DNA of 64,000 nt from Antedon mediterranea (lineage: Eukaryota; Echinodermata; Crinoidea; Comatulida; Antedonidae): assembly GCF_964355755.1 (NCBI RefSeq), contig NC_092677.1, positions 26,940,101 through 27,004,100 of the forward strand. The letters are read 5' to 3'. A program made the translations under genes and the position numbers. Below the pieces are notes generated by a model. The model did no database searches and had not been told where the DNA came from. It saw only the letters and a list, made by a program, of their open reading frames with translations. Position 1 is the stretch's first letter, and each line of letters begins with the position of its first letter. Below are positions 21,001 to 32,133 of the stretch, one piece after another.

Positions 21001-23706
21001 TCATAAGTCAGCTCTCATTAATTGCCTAAGTCACAACTGACTTGGGCAGAAACCCAACAAATATAGTATATTGATATAAGCAGTGAGTTAGGCAGAAAAA
21101 AAAATAATGACTTAGACACTTTTGTTATGAGGCTGTCGATATCATCTATATACAAAAAATGCTACCTTTAAGTAACAAAATTTAATAGCATTAGCTCTTC
21201 AGATTAAAATTAACACTGATGATTTTAGAAAAGGAAAGTAGCAATAAAAGAGAAAGAATTTGTAACAAATGGGTTAAAAAATATACTATAAAAATGTATT
21301 TCTTTTTGTATTTAAAAATCATGATTCTCCTCTCCTTAATTGCCTAAGTCACACAGCTGACTTAGGCAGAAACACAAAAAACGATCTGAGCATGTGCAAA
21401 TGAATATAAAAGCACTCAGATAATGTACAAAGGGCAGTATAATGATATAAGCTGTGAGTTAGGCAGATCATAAGTCAGCTCTCCTTAATTGCCTAAGTCA
21501 CACAGCTGACTTAGGCAGAAACACAAAAAAATATAGTATATTGATATAAGCAGTGAGTTAGGCAGAAAAACAAAAAACAAATTATGACTTAGACACTTTT
21601 GTTATGAGGCTGTCGATATCATCTATATACAAAAAATGCTACCTTTAAGTAACAAAATTTAATAGCATCAGCTCTTCAGATTAAAATTAACACTGATGAT
21701 TTTAGAAAAGGAAAGTAGCAATAAAAGAGAAAGAATTTGTAACAAATGGGTTAAAAAATATACTATAAAAATGTATTTCTTATTTTATTCAAAAAATCAT
21801 GAGTCTCCTCTGCTTAATTGCCTAAGTCACACAGCTGACTTAGGCAGAAACACAAAAAAACGATCTGAGCATGTGCAAATGTATATAAAAGCACTCAGAT
21901 AATATACAGACGGCAGTATAAAGATATAAGCAGTGAGTTAGGCAGATCATAAGTCAGCTCTCCTTAATTGCCTAAGTCACACAGCTGACTTAGGCAGAAA
22001 CACAAAAAATATAGTATATTGATATAAGCAGTGAGTTAGCCAGAAAAAAACAATTATGACTTAGACACTTTTGTTTATGAGGCTGTCGATATCATCTATA
22101 TACAAAAAATGCTACCTTTAAGTAACAAAATTTAATAGCATCAGCTCTTCAGATTAAAATTAACACTGATGAATTTTAGAAAAGGAAAGTAGCAATAAAA
22201 GAGAAAGAATTTGTAACAAATGGGTTAAAAAATATACTATAAAAATGTATTTCTTATTTTATTAAAAACATTATGAGTCTCCTCTCCTTAATTGCCTAAG
22301 TCACACAGCTGACTTAGGCAGAATCTAAAAAAATATAGTATATTGATATAAGCAGTGAGTTAGGCAGATCATAAGTCAGCTCTCCTTAATTGCCTAAGTC
22401 ACACAGCTGACTTAGGCAGAAACACAAAAAATATAGTATATTGATATAAGCAGTGAGTTAGGCAGATCATAAGTCAGCTCTCTTTAATTGCCTAAGTCAC
22501 ACAGCTGACTTAGGCAGAAACACAAAAAATATAGTATATTGATATAAGCAGTGAGTTAGGCAGAAAAAAAATTAATGACTTAGACACTTTTGTTATGAGG
22601 CTGTCGATATCATCTATATACAAAAAATGCTACCTTTAAGTAACAAAATTTAATAGCATCAGCTCTTCAGATTAAAATTAACACGGATGATTTTAGAAAA
22701 GGAAAGTAGCAATAAAAGAGAAAGAATTTGTAACAAATGGGTTAAAAAATATACTATAAAAATGTATTTCTTATTTTATTTAAAAAATCATGAGTCTCCT
22801 CTGCTTAATTGCCTAAGTCACACAGCTGACTTAGGCAGAAACACAAAAACACGATCTGAGCATGTGCAAATGTATATAAAGGCACTCAGATAATGTACAG
22901 AGGGCAGTATAAAGATATAAGCAGTGAGTTAGGCAGATCATAAGTCAGCTCTCCTTAATTGCCTAAGTCACACAGCTGACTTAGGCAGAAACACAAACAA
23001 TATAGTATATTGATATAAGCAGTGAGTTAGGCAGATCATAAGTCAGCTCTCATTAATTGCCTAAGTCACACAGCTGACTTGGGCAGAAACACAACAAATA
23101 TAGTATATTGATATAAGCAGTGAGTTAGGCAGAAAAACAAAAACAAAATTATGACTTAGACACTTTTGTTATGAGGTTGTCGATATCATCTATATACAAA
23201 AAATGCTACCTTTAAGTAACAAAATTTAATAGCATTAGCTCTTCAGATTAAAATTAACACTGATGATTTTAGAAAAGGAAAGTAGCAATAAAAGAGAAAG
23301 AATTTGTAACAAATGGGATAAAAAATATACTATAAAAATGTATTTCTTATTTTATTTAAAAAATCATGAGTCTCCTCTCCTTAATTGCCTAAGTCACACA
23401 GCTGACTTAGGCAGAAACACAAAAAACGATCTGAGCATGTGCAAATGTATATAAAAGCACTCAGATAATGTACAGAGGGCAGTATAATGATATAAGCAGC
23501 AGAGCCATATATATAAATATATATGGCTCTGATAAGCAGTGAGTTAGGCAGATCATAAGTCAGCCCCCCTTAATTGCCTAAGTCACACAGCTGACTTGGG
23601 CAGAAACACAAAAAATATAGTATATTGATATAAGCAGTGAGTTAGGCAGAAAAAAAAATTATGTCTTAGACACTTTTGTTATGAGGCTGTCGATATCATC
23701 TATATA
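18035..23706. repeat. Satellite array with higher-order structure
   Basis: About eleven long units of roughly 475-575 bp. Each contains a conserved body (GAGGCTGTCGATATCATCTA to AGAAAGAATTTGTAACAAAT) and one or more ~97-bp subunits with GCCTAAGTCACACAGCTGAC plus TTAGGC. That subunit has a perfect 10-bp inverted arm (GCCTAAGTCA / TGACTTAGGC) around a 6-bp loop. A marker in the body (ATGATTTTAG or ATGAATTTTAG) occurs near 18291, 18708, 19186, 19661, 20136, 20652, 21218, 21696, 22170, 22687 and 23263. The spacing pattern 478-475-475-516-566 then recurs as 478-474-517-576, so a block of about 2.5 kb was duplicated with one ~475-bp unit missing from the second block. Confidence 0.92.
23492..23539. 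mobile_element. 32-bp hAT-like micro-insertion with an 8-bp target duplication
   Basis: Bases 23500-23531 form a 32-bp insert absent from the sister satellite units. It has a 15-bp perfect inverted arm CAGAGCCATATATAT on each side of a 2-bp centre. It is flanked on both sides by ATAAGCAG (23492-23499 and 23532-23539), which is single-copy in sister units (TGATATAAGCAGTGAG). An 8-bp target duplication with CAG...CTG ends is the hAT superfamily signature. Confidence 0.8.
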
Positions 23707-24413
23707 CAAACAAGGCCATATAGATGGCTGCATTCGCGTGCTCATTAGTGTTTACCGACCGACCGACCAACCTACCAACTGACCGAAATTACTGAACATG
23801 TTTAAAAATGTTGAAATGTTTAAAAACATTTATATTTTTTTAATTTACACGTGCGTAGCCTGTCACTTTTGACGTGCTCGTATAACGTAATTTCGAGTTG
23901 AAAAGTAAGTCAAGAAAACAGAAATCGGGCAAAAAGAGTGCGCAATAACATTTAACGCGCAGTGCGCGCGCAAAAATCTGCGCACTCATGGAATTTTTGT
24001 AAACGCTTAAACTTGCCTGAAACGTACTCTTATTTCATCGAAAATAAATTTTGAAAATTTTAAGCGCGCGTACGCATGCGTTACATGCGCTACGCACGTA
24101 ATTGTATTGCCATATGATGATTTATGCCCTGAAATTTATGAGTACCAAATTTTATTTAATAGTGATTCATGGTTGTGAAGATATGATTACAGACGTGATT
24201 TCGTAAAATCGTGCGTAGACCGCGTAATTTTTTATTGCGCACCGTTAAAACATAACCACATCGATTCCTGGCCATAAGGAATATACTGTGAAAAATTGAC
24301 TTAGCTAGATTAAACTGATATTGAGACAAGGTCAGAAAGCGATAAAACGCATAGTGATACCGGACCGACAGACAAACCGACAGGCAGACCGACCGACCGA
24401 CATAGTGAACTAT
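23707..24413. mobile_element. Element with GACC microsatellites at both ends and a CpG-rich core
   Basis: The left side has CCGACCGACCGACC near 23737 and the right side has GACCGACCGACCGAC near 24385. The core contains GACGTGCTCGTATAACGTAA, runs of CGCGCGTACGCATGCG type and TAAAATCGTGCGTAGACCGC. The same ordered motifs occur in the Helentron-like copies (GCTCGTATGACGTGATTTTA, AAACGCGCGTGCGCGCGTAA, AAATCGTGCGTAACTTACG), so this is a diverged relative of their interior. It separates the satellite from the right palindromic array. Confidence 0.6.
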
Positions 24414-25395
24414 AGATCCCTGTACCTATAGTACAGGGAAATTTTCGAAAAATCGCCAATTTTCGACCGTTTTATTTGTTGACATAAATGGTTACTATAG
24501 CATAATAAACATGCGCAGAGTCGAATAATGCGTTCTGCGCATGTCTATTGTGCTATAGTAACCACTTTTGACATAAATGGTTACTAGAGCATAATTAACA
24601 TGCGCAAAGTCGAATAATGCGTTCTGTGCATGTCAATTGTGCTATAGTAACCACTTTTGACATAAATGGTTACTATAGCATAATAAATATGCGCAGAGTC
24701 GAATAATGGGTTCTGCGCATGCCAATTGTGCTATAGTAATCAGTTTTATCGAAAAATAAAAAGGTCGAAAATTTGTCCTTTTTGAAAAAATCCCTGTACT
24801 ATAGTACAGGGAAATTTTCGAAAAATCGCCAATTTTCGACCTTTTTATTTGTTGACATAAATGGTTACTATAGCATAATAAACATGCGCAGAGTCGAATA
24901 ATGCGTTCTGTGCATGTCAATTGTGCTATAGTAACCACTTTTGACATAAATGGTTACTATAGCATAATAAACATGCGCAGAGTAGAATAATGGGCTCTGG
25001 GCATGTCAATTATGCTATAGTAACCACTTTTGACATAAATGGTTACTATAGCATAATAAATATGCGCAGAGTCGAATAATGGGTTCTGCGCATGCCAATT
25101 GTGCTATAGTAATCAGTTTTATCGAAAAATAAAAAGGTCGAAAACTTGTCCTTTTTGAAAAAATCCCTGTACTATAGTACAGGGAAATTTTCGAAAAATC
25201 GCCAATTTTCGACCTTTTTATTTGTTGACATAAATGGTTACTATAGCATAATAAACATGCGCAGAGTCGAATAATGCGTTCTGTGCATGTCAATTGTGCT
25301 ATAGTAACCACTTTTGACATAAATGGTTACTATAGCATAATAAACATGCGCAGAGTAGAATAATGGGCTCTGGGCATGTCAATTATGCTATAGTA
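24414..25395. repeat. Right array of interleaved palindromic repeats, with a recent 373-bp tandem duplication
   Basis: It uses the same palindromic units as the left array. Segments starting near 24642 and 25015 are nearly identical, 373 bp apart, and carry the same 101-codon minus-strand frame, which shows a recent duplication. After the array (25418-25530) a stretch with ATATATGCGCATATATGGCA and GGCAATATTATCG matches 16478-16590 just inside the left array, in the same orientation. The array ends about 270 bp from the gene A stop codon. Confidence 0.9.
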
Positions 25396-25666
25396 AATTT
25401 CCCTGTACTATAGTACCATAAATAGTTCGTATGGCTCTATAAGATAATAATAACACAATATATGCGCATATATGGCAATATTATCGCATAATTATTGAAT
25501 TTAAAAAAGTGGATTTTTATGGCAATATTTTCGGATAATTGTTGTTACTATAGCTATATTATAGTTACTATGGCTCTAAAACGCGATGAAACCTGTTATG
25601 TTTTAAAAATGATTAATAAAAATATTATATTTTATCTACATTATTTGTGATGTTGTATTATATATA

Positions 25667-28600
25667 TCAGTCATTCTTTTCTTCTTCAGTTGTTGGTATG
25701 ACTTCTAGTAGTAGCTGTACATATTTTGTGACAGTTTCTAGAATAATATAAACATAAAATGCTAGTAAGTTCGAAGGAACCAAGGAGTATTTATACAGCA
25801 ACACCCTTAAAGCTAGCTTCTCAATTGAACGCAACGCAGCGACGTACGTACGCGCAACACAAGCAATTTGACCAACCACTACGCGATAAATCACCTGAAC
25901 ACTGAGACGATTGTGATTGGTCAACTCACTTGTGTTACGCCTACTTCGTCACCCCAAGTGGGAAGTAACATTAAGGCAATAGTGATCGTGAATTGAAAAC
26001 ACTTACTCATAATTTTCGGGTGATAGCCTCGGTAAACGAACGGGTAATAGAACAAAAGTCCTGAGAGTATGAATAATGCGGCATACAGGTACTCCAAGGC
26101 GGGGTTGTCGATTATCGGTGCAAACACAAAATATACTGAACAGCAAATAACGAAAATAGGAACTCCAATTGGTACCTGGAATTCACAAAAAGAAGTTTCA
26201 TCACAAGTTAGACCATCTTGCCAATCAGAAGTTAAAATGGCGTTAATTCTCACTTCTTGAATGCATAACAACGAAACGGCGCGCAATTGAGTTAACCAAT
26301 CTCAAGCGACAATTTCGGTATCCATCGCTTCGTGATTGGTAAAATAACTTGCGGTGCGCTTACGTCATTGCGGTGCGCTTACGTCATTGCGTTGCGTAGG
26401 ATCAGGAAGCAAGCTTTATAATTTACCTTAACAGGCCTTTCTGTGTCCTTTTCTGTGACTCTGAGCACAATAAGAGCAGTCGCTGTGGCCCCGTACCAGA
26501 TCCAGGCCGAGAAGCTGAAGTAGTTGACTAACGTATCGAACTCACTCGGTATCAACATTATCATAATTATTGCTGTCTAAAAAACAAATAATAATCACAT
26601 TTTCAGACATTAGCGATTGGTTCTTACTAGAACACATCGCGAGGATGTAAGCGCAAGTGAGTTGACCAATCACGTCGCGATGCGGCGATACTAAATATTT
26701 TATCGCGTCGTGATTGATCAATTGCGTTATATCCTAGTTAGCTTTATTAATAACTATTAGCTTTAAAATAATTGTTACAAAACTATGTTAACATTTGGAA
26801 TGGAGGAAAGCAAGCTAGGCACTATGCTACATAAACGTGAATTTACGTTTACTTACTAAAAACACTAAGGCTGGAATGGGTGTTATTTTCTTAACGTGTA
26901 CCATTGACATTGCTTTCACCATGTGACCTCCTCTTGCTGTTGCAAATACAATCCTAAGAAATATTAACTCGTGAAAATAAACGGAACGTATAAAGTTCTG
27001 TCTACATTATCAAACTAGTTTGATGACCTCAAATATGGTAGTGATATACCCAAATATGGTAGGGATATGACATCATTATGTCCATATATGGGCACATCAT
27101 ATTTTGGTCACATAAAATTTGATAGTGTAGACAGATCTTAACACTGCAATGTCGAAATTCGGATCTCATAGGAAACTACTGGTTATAACAAGATCGGGAC
27201 GAAACTAAATTGCTCTATGGACATCGTTTTCCATGAATGTATTGGAGGTTAAACAAATATGGTAGTGATATACCCAAATATGGTAGTGATATACCCAAAT
27301 ATGGTAGGGATATGACATCATTATTGCAGGTTAAACAAAGTATTTTTTTTAATCGTTTTCTTCTTATGTGCAAGAAAATACCAGTTTTTCAAAATTCAAA
27401 ATACGGTATTAGAATAAGCACAGTGGGGTTACATTCGAGGTTTTGAAAGCTTGTACCTTGATGTTGAGAAGCAGTTCCCATTCGCAGCACCAAAGGTAGA
27501 CATTATAACGGACAATGGCATAATCCATGCCCACCAACCAAGAGTTCGTTCACCGAAAGTCTGTAAAATATCAATACAAATATAATATATAGGTGTGCAT
27601 ATAATGGTATTGTTTCAACAAATGATAGCTTAACGCATGCCAGACGTACTATGGGCTTGTTTTTATGAGGTGAAGTATTAAAAGCGAAGTACTTACAAAA
27701 GCGACTGCACTTGAGGCTATGAGTTCGTCAGGAGATATTACAGTTAAATAAGACAGGTTTGTCATCACATACAACAACGTGACCATTGGAATACCAATTA
27801 TTATAGATAATGGTAGATTCCTAATAAATAATATAATTTATACATTAATATAGATGACAAATGTGACAGAGTGGTGACGGGACAGTCAGGAAAGGGCTCA
27901 GAATGTTGCTCAGGGAAAATGATGATACAAGCCCCGCCTCTTTCTTTTGGTGCCCGGTTGTAAAATTGTTAATTTGTGTCAATAAATGTTGGAAAAAAAA
28001 AGTTAAATACAGAAGTCATGTCCGATAGCATGGAACTTAGTCATAGTGAGTATGAATAGGCGTGGCTTAACTTAATGATCCGAACTTTAAAGTTAGTTCA
28101 AAGTCCACATAAATGTCGACAACAACAACATGCTAATCATCAATGCTTGGGCTACAAACAACAGCAAAATAAACAATGAACAATGATTAGTTTACCTTTC
28201 GGGTCTTTGAAGTTCCTCTGTTACAAAATTAAGCTGGTTCCTAAAAGAAGAAATATATACGGTTATAAACACACTCTTTGGCGTGAAGGTGGTGGTCTAA
28301 ATCCTGCTGGATATTTCCAGGTGGGGTGGACTAATTCCTCTTGGCTATTTTCAGCGGACTGGTTTCCTATAAGGACTGGAGAATATTTCACATAATAACT
28401 TCATTAGTTTGGCCTATCCCCTTATCCCACACTTCACACATAATGGCTTTTCTTTGTCAAATTTATTCTTACCATCCCTCGTATGCCCAGAGGCCCTGAT
28501 AAAATGCTATTCCGTAGGCGAATGGACTCGTCTCAGATCCTTTAAAAGACACCGACGGATCGAGATATTCTGTGTTTCCTGAAAAATTAATAACCAACAT

Positions 28601-30900
28601 CATTATTTTTACAAATTAATATTCATCAGCATTTATACTTTGTCGCAGACTATGTCACCATATTTTAAACGTCGCGGTATTCGAAAGTTTTTAAGCCTTT
28701 AATAATAATAGTCAATTCTTATATAGCGCTCTACAAGCAAGCTTCTCTAAGCGTTGAACATTATTACCCTAGTTATTTTTTGATCAAACACGTGTGGAAA
28801 CATACTCCCATAAAGTTGTGTCTTGATCTAACCAGGTACCCATTTATACACTTGGGTGGAGAGAGAGGCAAACGTAAGTAAAGTATCTTGATTCTTGCTT
28901 AAGGATACAAGCAATGCGGCGAAAGTTGGATTCGAACCTCGGTTTCACGATCAGTCGTCCAACGTCTAACACCCTGCGCCACATGCCCTCACATCATTAT
29001 GCAAATGATGAAAGAAGAAGGCCTAGTGCCCGATACAATGCGATTCTTTCCATAATGTTTACAGAATAGAGACAATTTGTTCAAAAATTGAAACGCCAAA
29101 TTGGCGAACTTACCTTTTATCATGTTTATTAGACCGATTAGTATGATGAGAAAAAGAGCAAATAACTTGGCAGCCGTGAAAATAATCTGAATTGATGTCG
29201 CCAGTCTAGCGCTGTATCCGTTAATTATCATCAAAGTTACTGTAACACAAAAACAATAAAAAGTAATCAATTAGTTACCGGTGACGGCATGTACCCATTC
29301 ACATCGCCTAGCAAAACCCTGGAGTTTACACACATTACGGGTGAAAGGGCGTCAATTCTGGTGTGTTGATATAGCAATGTGAAGGAGTTATGTTCGTCAA
29401 CTGTGTAAGTGAGGTTCTAGACGATAATTATAAAAAACTGATGTGATGCTGATGGTATATGATGATGATAATGAAGACAATGATGATGATGATGATGATA
29501 ATGAAGACAATGATGATGATGATGATGATGATACTGAAGACAATGATGATGATGATGATGATGATGATGATACTGATGATGATGACAATGATGATGATAA
29601 TGAAGACAATGATGATGATAATGAAGACAATGATGATGATACTGATGATGATGATAATGAAGACAATGGTGATGATGATGATAATGAAGACAATGATGAT
29701 GATGATGATGATAATGAAGACAATGATGATGATGACAATGATGATGATAATGAAGACAATGATGATGATGATACTGATGATGATGATGACAATGATGATG
29801 ATAATGAAGACAATGATGATGATGATACTGATGATGATGATGACAATGATGATGATAATGAAGACAATGATGATGATGATGATACTGATGATGATGATGA
29901 CAATGATGATGATAATGAAGACAATGATGATGATACTGATGATGATGATAATAAAGACAATGATGATGATGATGATGATGACAAATGATGATGATGAAGA
30001 CAATGATGATGAAGATGATGACAATGATGATGATGACGATATACTTCATAGAAACAGTAGTATAATTGTCTTACAAACACAAGCTGCTGCCAGCAGTTTA
30101 GTTGCCAGGGCGGGCGCTGGGCAATTTTCGAAAAACGGTACAGCTACGTAGTCGGCAAATGCCAGGCTTATGAGAGCGATACTAGATGTACGAAGCACAA
30201 ATATTGCCGTCCATGAAAACAGATAAGCCCACACGTTACCATAGGTGTGCTTTAAGTAAGCGTATTCGCCTCCAGATTTAGGTATCATTGTACCCAGTTC
30301 GGCATAACAAAGAGCACCTACGGTAAAATAATTAATTCAGCAAAATTGAATTATGAATTGTTATTATTATTACTTTTTTTGTACAAAACTTTATTCTCAA
30401 GGGTTAAGTTCTGTCTACACTATCAAACTTTATGTTTAAAAAATGTGTTATGTGCCCATATATGGACACGATGATGTCATATCACTAACATTATTTGGGT
30501 ACATCAAACTTTTTTTGTCAAACTAGTTTGGTAGTGTAGACAGAGCTTTATATACAAATTATTTTTAAAGTAAACAATTTAACAATTATTTAAAAGATAT
30601 GTAATAATAATATATTATAATTATTAATATTAATATTATATTATATTATAATCCAATTAACATACCACATGTAGATATTATACCACACACGGTCCAAACA
30701 ATTATACTAGCTCCGACACTTCCCGAAGCCATCAATACACCTTTCGGAGATACGAAGATTCCCGAACCTATCATACTGCCGACGATCAAAGAGATACCGC
30801 CGATCAAAGGAATGCTTCTTTCAAGCGACACGGTTTCTTTTTGTTTTTCATCCTCAACTTTTTCCCCTTCGTTTTGACGTTTCCTTACTTCTGTCTCCAT
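25667..30900 (-). CDS. SLC7A9-like amino-acid transporter light chain (gene A), complete
   Basis: Eleven coding exons, minus strand: 30900-30666, 30317-30075, 29239-29114, 28578-28473, 28240-28196, 27820-27697, 27560-27457, 26953-26857, 26576-26427, 26175-26007 and 25737-25667 (stop at 25669-25667). All phases match, giving about 489 residues, close to the 487 of human b(0,+)AT. This is a 12-TM APC-superfamily exchanger: TM1 motif GSMIGSGIF, the [13 protein letters not shown] loop, [10 protein letters not shown] with the cysteine that in the family forms a disulfide to an SLC3 heavy chain, TM6 [19 protein letters not shown]8 FGAANGNCF, and [10 protein letters not shown]. It is closest by eye to SLC7A9, although TM6 has Glu where human SLC7A9 and gene B have Asp. 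The start METEV was chosen for its better context (G at -3 and +4) and a likely acceptor CTTTCATAG just upstream; an in-frame ATG lies at 30921. A tandem paralogue (gene B) lies upstream. Confidence 0.92.
25775..25945. mobile_element. Palindromic MITE family 2, copy in the last intron of gene A
   Basis: CpG-rich segment with GTGATTGGTCAACTCACTTG and inverted partners. Copies of the same GAGTTGACCAATCAC-type motif sit in the next two introns (26270-26405 and 26605-26735), one per intron. Boundaries are approximate. Confidence 0.55.
26270..26405. mobile_element. MITE family 2 copy in the penultimate intron of gene A
   Basis: It contains GCAATTGAGTTAACCAATCT on the left and GTGATTGGTAAAATAACTTG on the right, an inverted pair. 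A 19-bp tandem duplicate of GCGGTGCGCTTACGTCATT lies next to it at about 26351-26390. Confidence 0.55.
26605..26735. mobile_element. MITE family 2 copy in intron 8 of gene A
   Basis: It contains GCAAGTGAGTTGACCAATCA and an inverted GTGATTGATCAATTGCGTTA, with a CpG-rich centre (GTCGCGATGCGGCGAT). Confidence 0.55.
26992..27141. mobile_element. MITE family 1 copy in a gene A intron
   Basis: TAAAGTTCTGTCTACATTAT to GATAGTGTAGACAGATCTTA. A further internal fragment of the family, with the TATGGTAGTGATATACCCAA motif in three tandem repeats, lies at about 27250-27325 in the same intron. Confidence 0.85.
28697..28992 (-). mobile_element. tRNA-derived SINE, minus strand, in a gene A intron
   Basis: Read on the minus strand, the head has an A box TGGCGCAGGG (plus 28981-28972) and a perfect B box GGTTCGAATCC (28938-28928), the RNA polymerase III promoter of tRNA genes. 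The body includes GGTACCTGGTTAGATC. The tail has AGCGCTATATAAGAATTG ending in TATTATTATTA near 28697. It is a SINE and not a working tRNA, since it is about 300 bp and the cloverleaf is degenerate. A second, 5'-truncated member is at 43245-43463. Confidence 0.8.
29443..30040. repeat. Complex GAT trinucleotide microsatellite in intron 2 of gene A
   Basis: Nearly 600 bp of GAT repeats interrupted in an ordered way by GATAATGAAGACAAT and GATACTGAT blocks. This gives a higher-order period of roughly 48-60 bp. All six frames stay mostly open, giving Asp-, Met-, Ser- or His-rich pseudo-proteins. The array starts about 35 bp inside the intron from the 5' splice site of exon 2 (30074). Confidence 0.95.
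30404..30551. mobile_element. MITE family 1 copy in intron 1 of gene A
   Basis: TTAAGTTCTGTCTACACTAT to GGTAGTGTAGACAGAGCTTTA, complete, between coding exons 1 and 2. Confidence 0.88.
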
Positions 30901-30927
30901 TTCTATATCTATGAAAGACATAAATTG

Positions 30928-32133
30928 AACTAGATTTGAACTCGTCACTACGGACGAGTTAGGTTATCCGCAGCGCAAAGGCCACGTGCACGTCATACAT
31001 ATTGCGCGCAGAAAAACGATTAAGTCATTGAAAACAATTTCAGTTTGCTCTCTATTTTTCGTCACGTCTGAGTATATACGGTATACACTATATACTGTAT
31101 ACGTACTACATACAGTGCAGAATAGGTGAAAATAAGTGACCAAAGTTATTGACGCTTTTGAACATGATGACGTCATCACAATTTTGAAATGGTGAATCGT
31201 GCGAAAGATAATTGATAGACCTAGACAACATAAAAAAATGGGGGGAAATGGAATACAAATAAGTGGAGATGCGCTATATTAAATGTGACGAGCTACAAGG
31301 AAAGAGACAAAAATCCTATATTTTATATTCGAGTGGCCATACGATGACGTCACAATGTCCGGTTAGCCATATTGATGCATGATTTGATATCTGCAACTCA
31401 TCTATTACCAGAATATGTAATTATAAAAAAGTTCACCACGTAGTTTAGAATCTATGACTGTTTAAAAAAAGGCATAATTTTGACAAATTTTTGAACTTTT
31501 TCATCAAAAATGCGCGTAAATTGTTTAATTCTACGTGCTCGTATGACGTGATTTTAAGTCGAAATTGTTTGAAAGTTGGTAAATTTTCTAAAAAAGACAG
31601 GAAAAACAAAAATCAAGCAAAAAAATGATGTTTTTGCGCTACGTGCGCACGTGCGCGTAAAAAAATTGCGCACGCGTGGGAATTTTTGAAATGCTCAAAA
31701 TGACATGAAACGCGTAGAAAGTTGATTAGATATTGATTTTTCGCATTTTGAAATTTTAAACGCGCGTGCGCGCGTAAGTTTTTGTGAAACTTGCCATTTT
31801 TAATCCATAGAAAGTTTGCGCATTATATGACTTAAATGTTCACCAAGTTTCAATACAAAACGACTTTTAGTTTTTATTCTATGATCAATAATTGAAATTC
31901 ATAAAATCGTGCGTAACTTACGCTGCGCAACTCGGACGTGACCGAAAACCTTATTACGACATCTTCAGATAGAGATCAATCTTCTAATAAAGTTATACAA
32001 TGTTATGTTAAGAAGATTTAGAGATACACTAGCAACAAAATTCGTGGAAAGAAAGAAGAAAATAGAAAAAAAAGAAAAAAAAAAAAAAAGATCCTGACAA
32101 TAACAAGAGGTTATCCGCCAAGAGCGGATAACC
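30928..32133 (-). mobile_element. Helentron-like non-autonomous element, copy 1
   Basis: About 1.2 kb and nearly identical to copy 2 at 33103-34317. On the minus strand it starts with GGTTATCCGC inside a 10-bp-stem hairpin (32133-32109) and ends with an inverted GCGGATAACC (about 30971-30962). An 8-bp-stem hairpin (AACTCGTC/GACGAGTT) follows, then CAAATCTAG. One-sided inverted repeats, a hairpin just before the 3' end, a CTAG end and no target duplication fit Helitron2/Helentron derivatives. The interior has CpG-rich stretches (CGCGCGTGCGCGCGTAA) and no open frame. It lies in the 5' untranslated intron of gene A, with one end only a few bases from the acceptor of coding exon 1. Confidence 0.65.

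Noticed and set aside
18708-23454. Recurring 60-68 codon frame starting MILEKESSNKRERICNKW
   Set aside because: It lies in each satellite unit. Homogenised repeats copy any chance frame, several units carry interruptions or length changes, and no known domain is visible.
16759-25320. Minus-strand frames with LCYSNHLCQ repeats
   Set aside because: They cross the palindromic repeats and repeat only because the arrays repeat.
28928-28985. A functional tRNA gene
   Set aside because: A and B boxes are good, but the sequence continues into a ~300-bp body with a TTA-repeat tail and the arms do not pair as a tRNA, so it is a SINE.
29443-30151. Long open frames on both strands with Asp-, Met-, Ser-, His- or Ile-rich products
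   Set aside because: They are frames through the GAT microsatellite inside an intron of gene A. A trinucleotide repeat leaves nearly all frames open.
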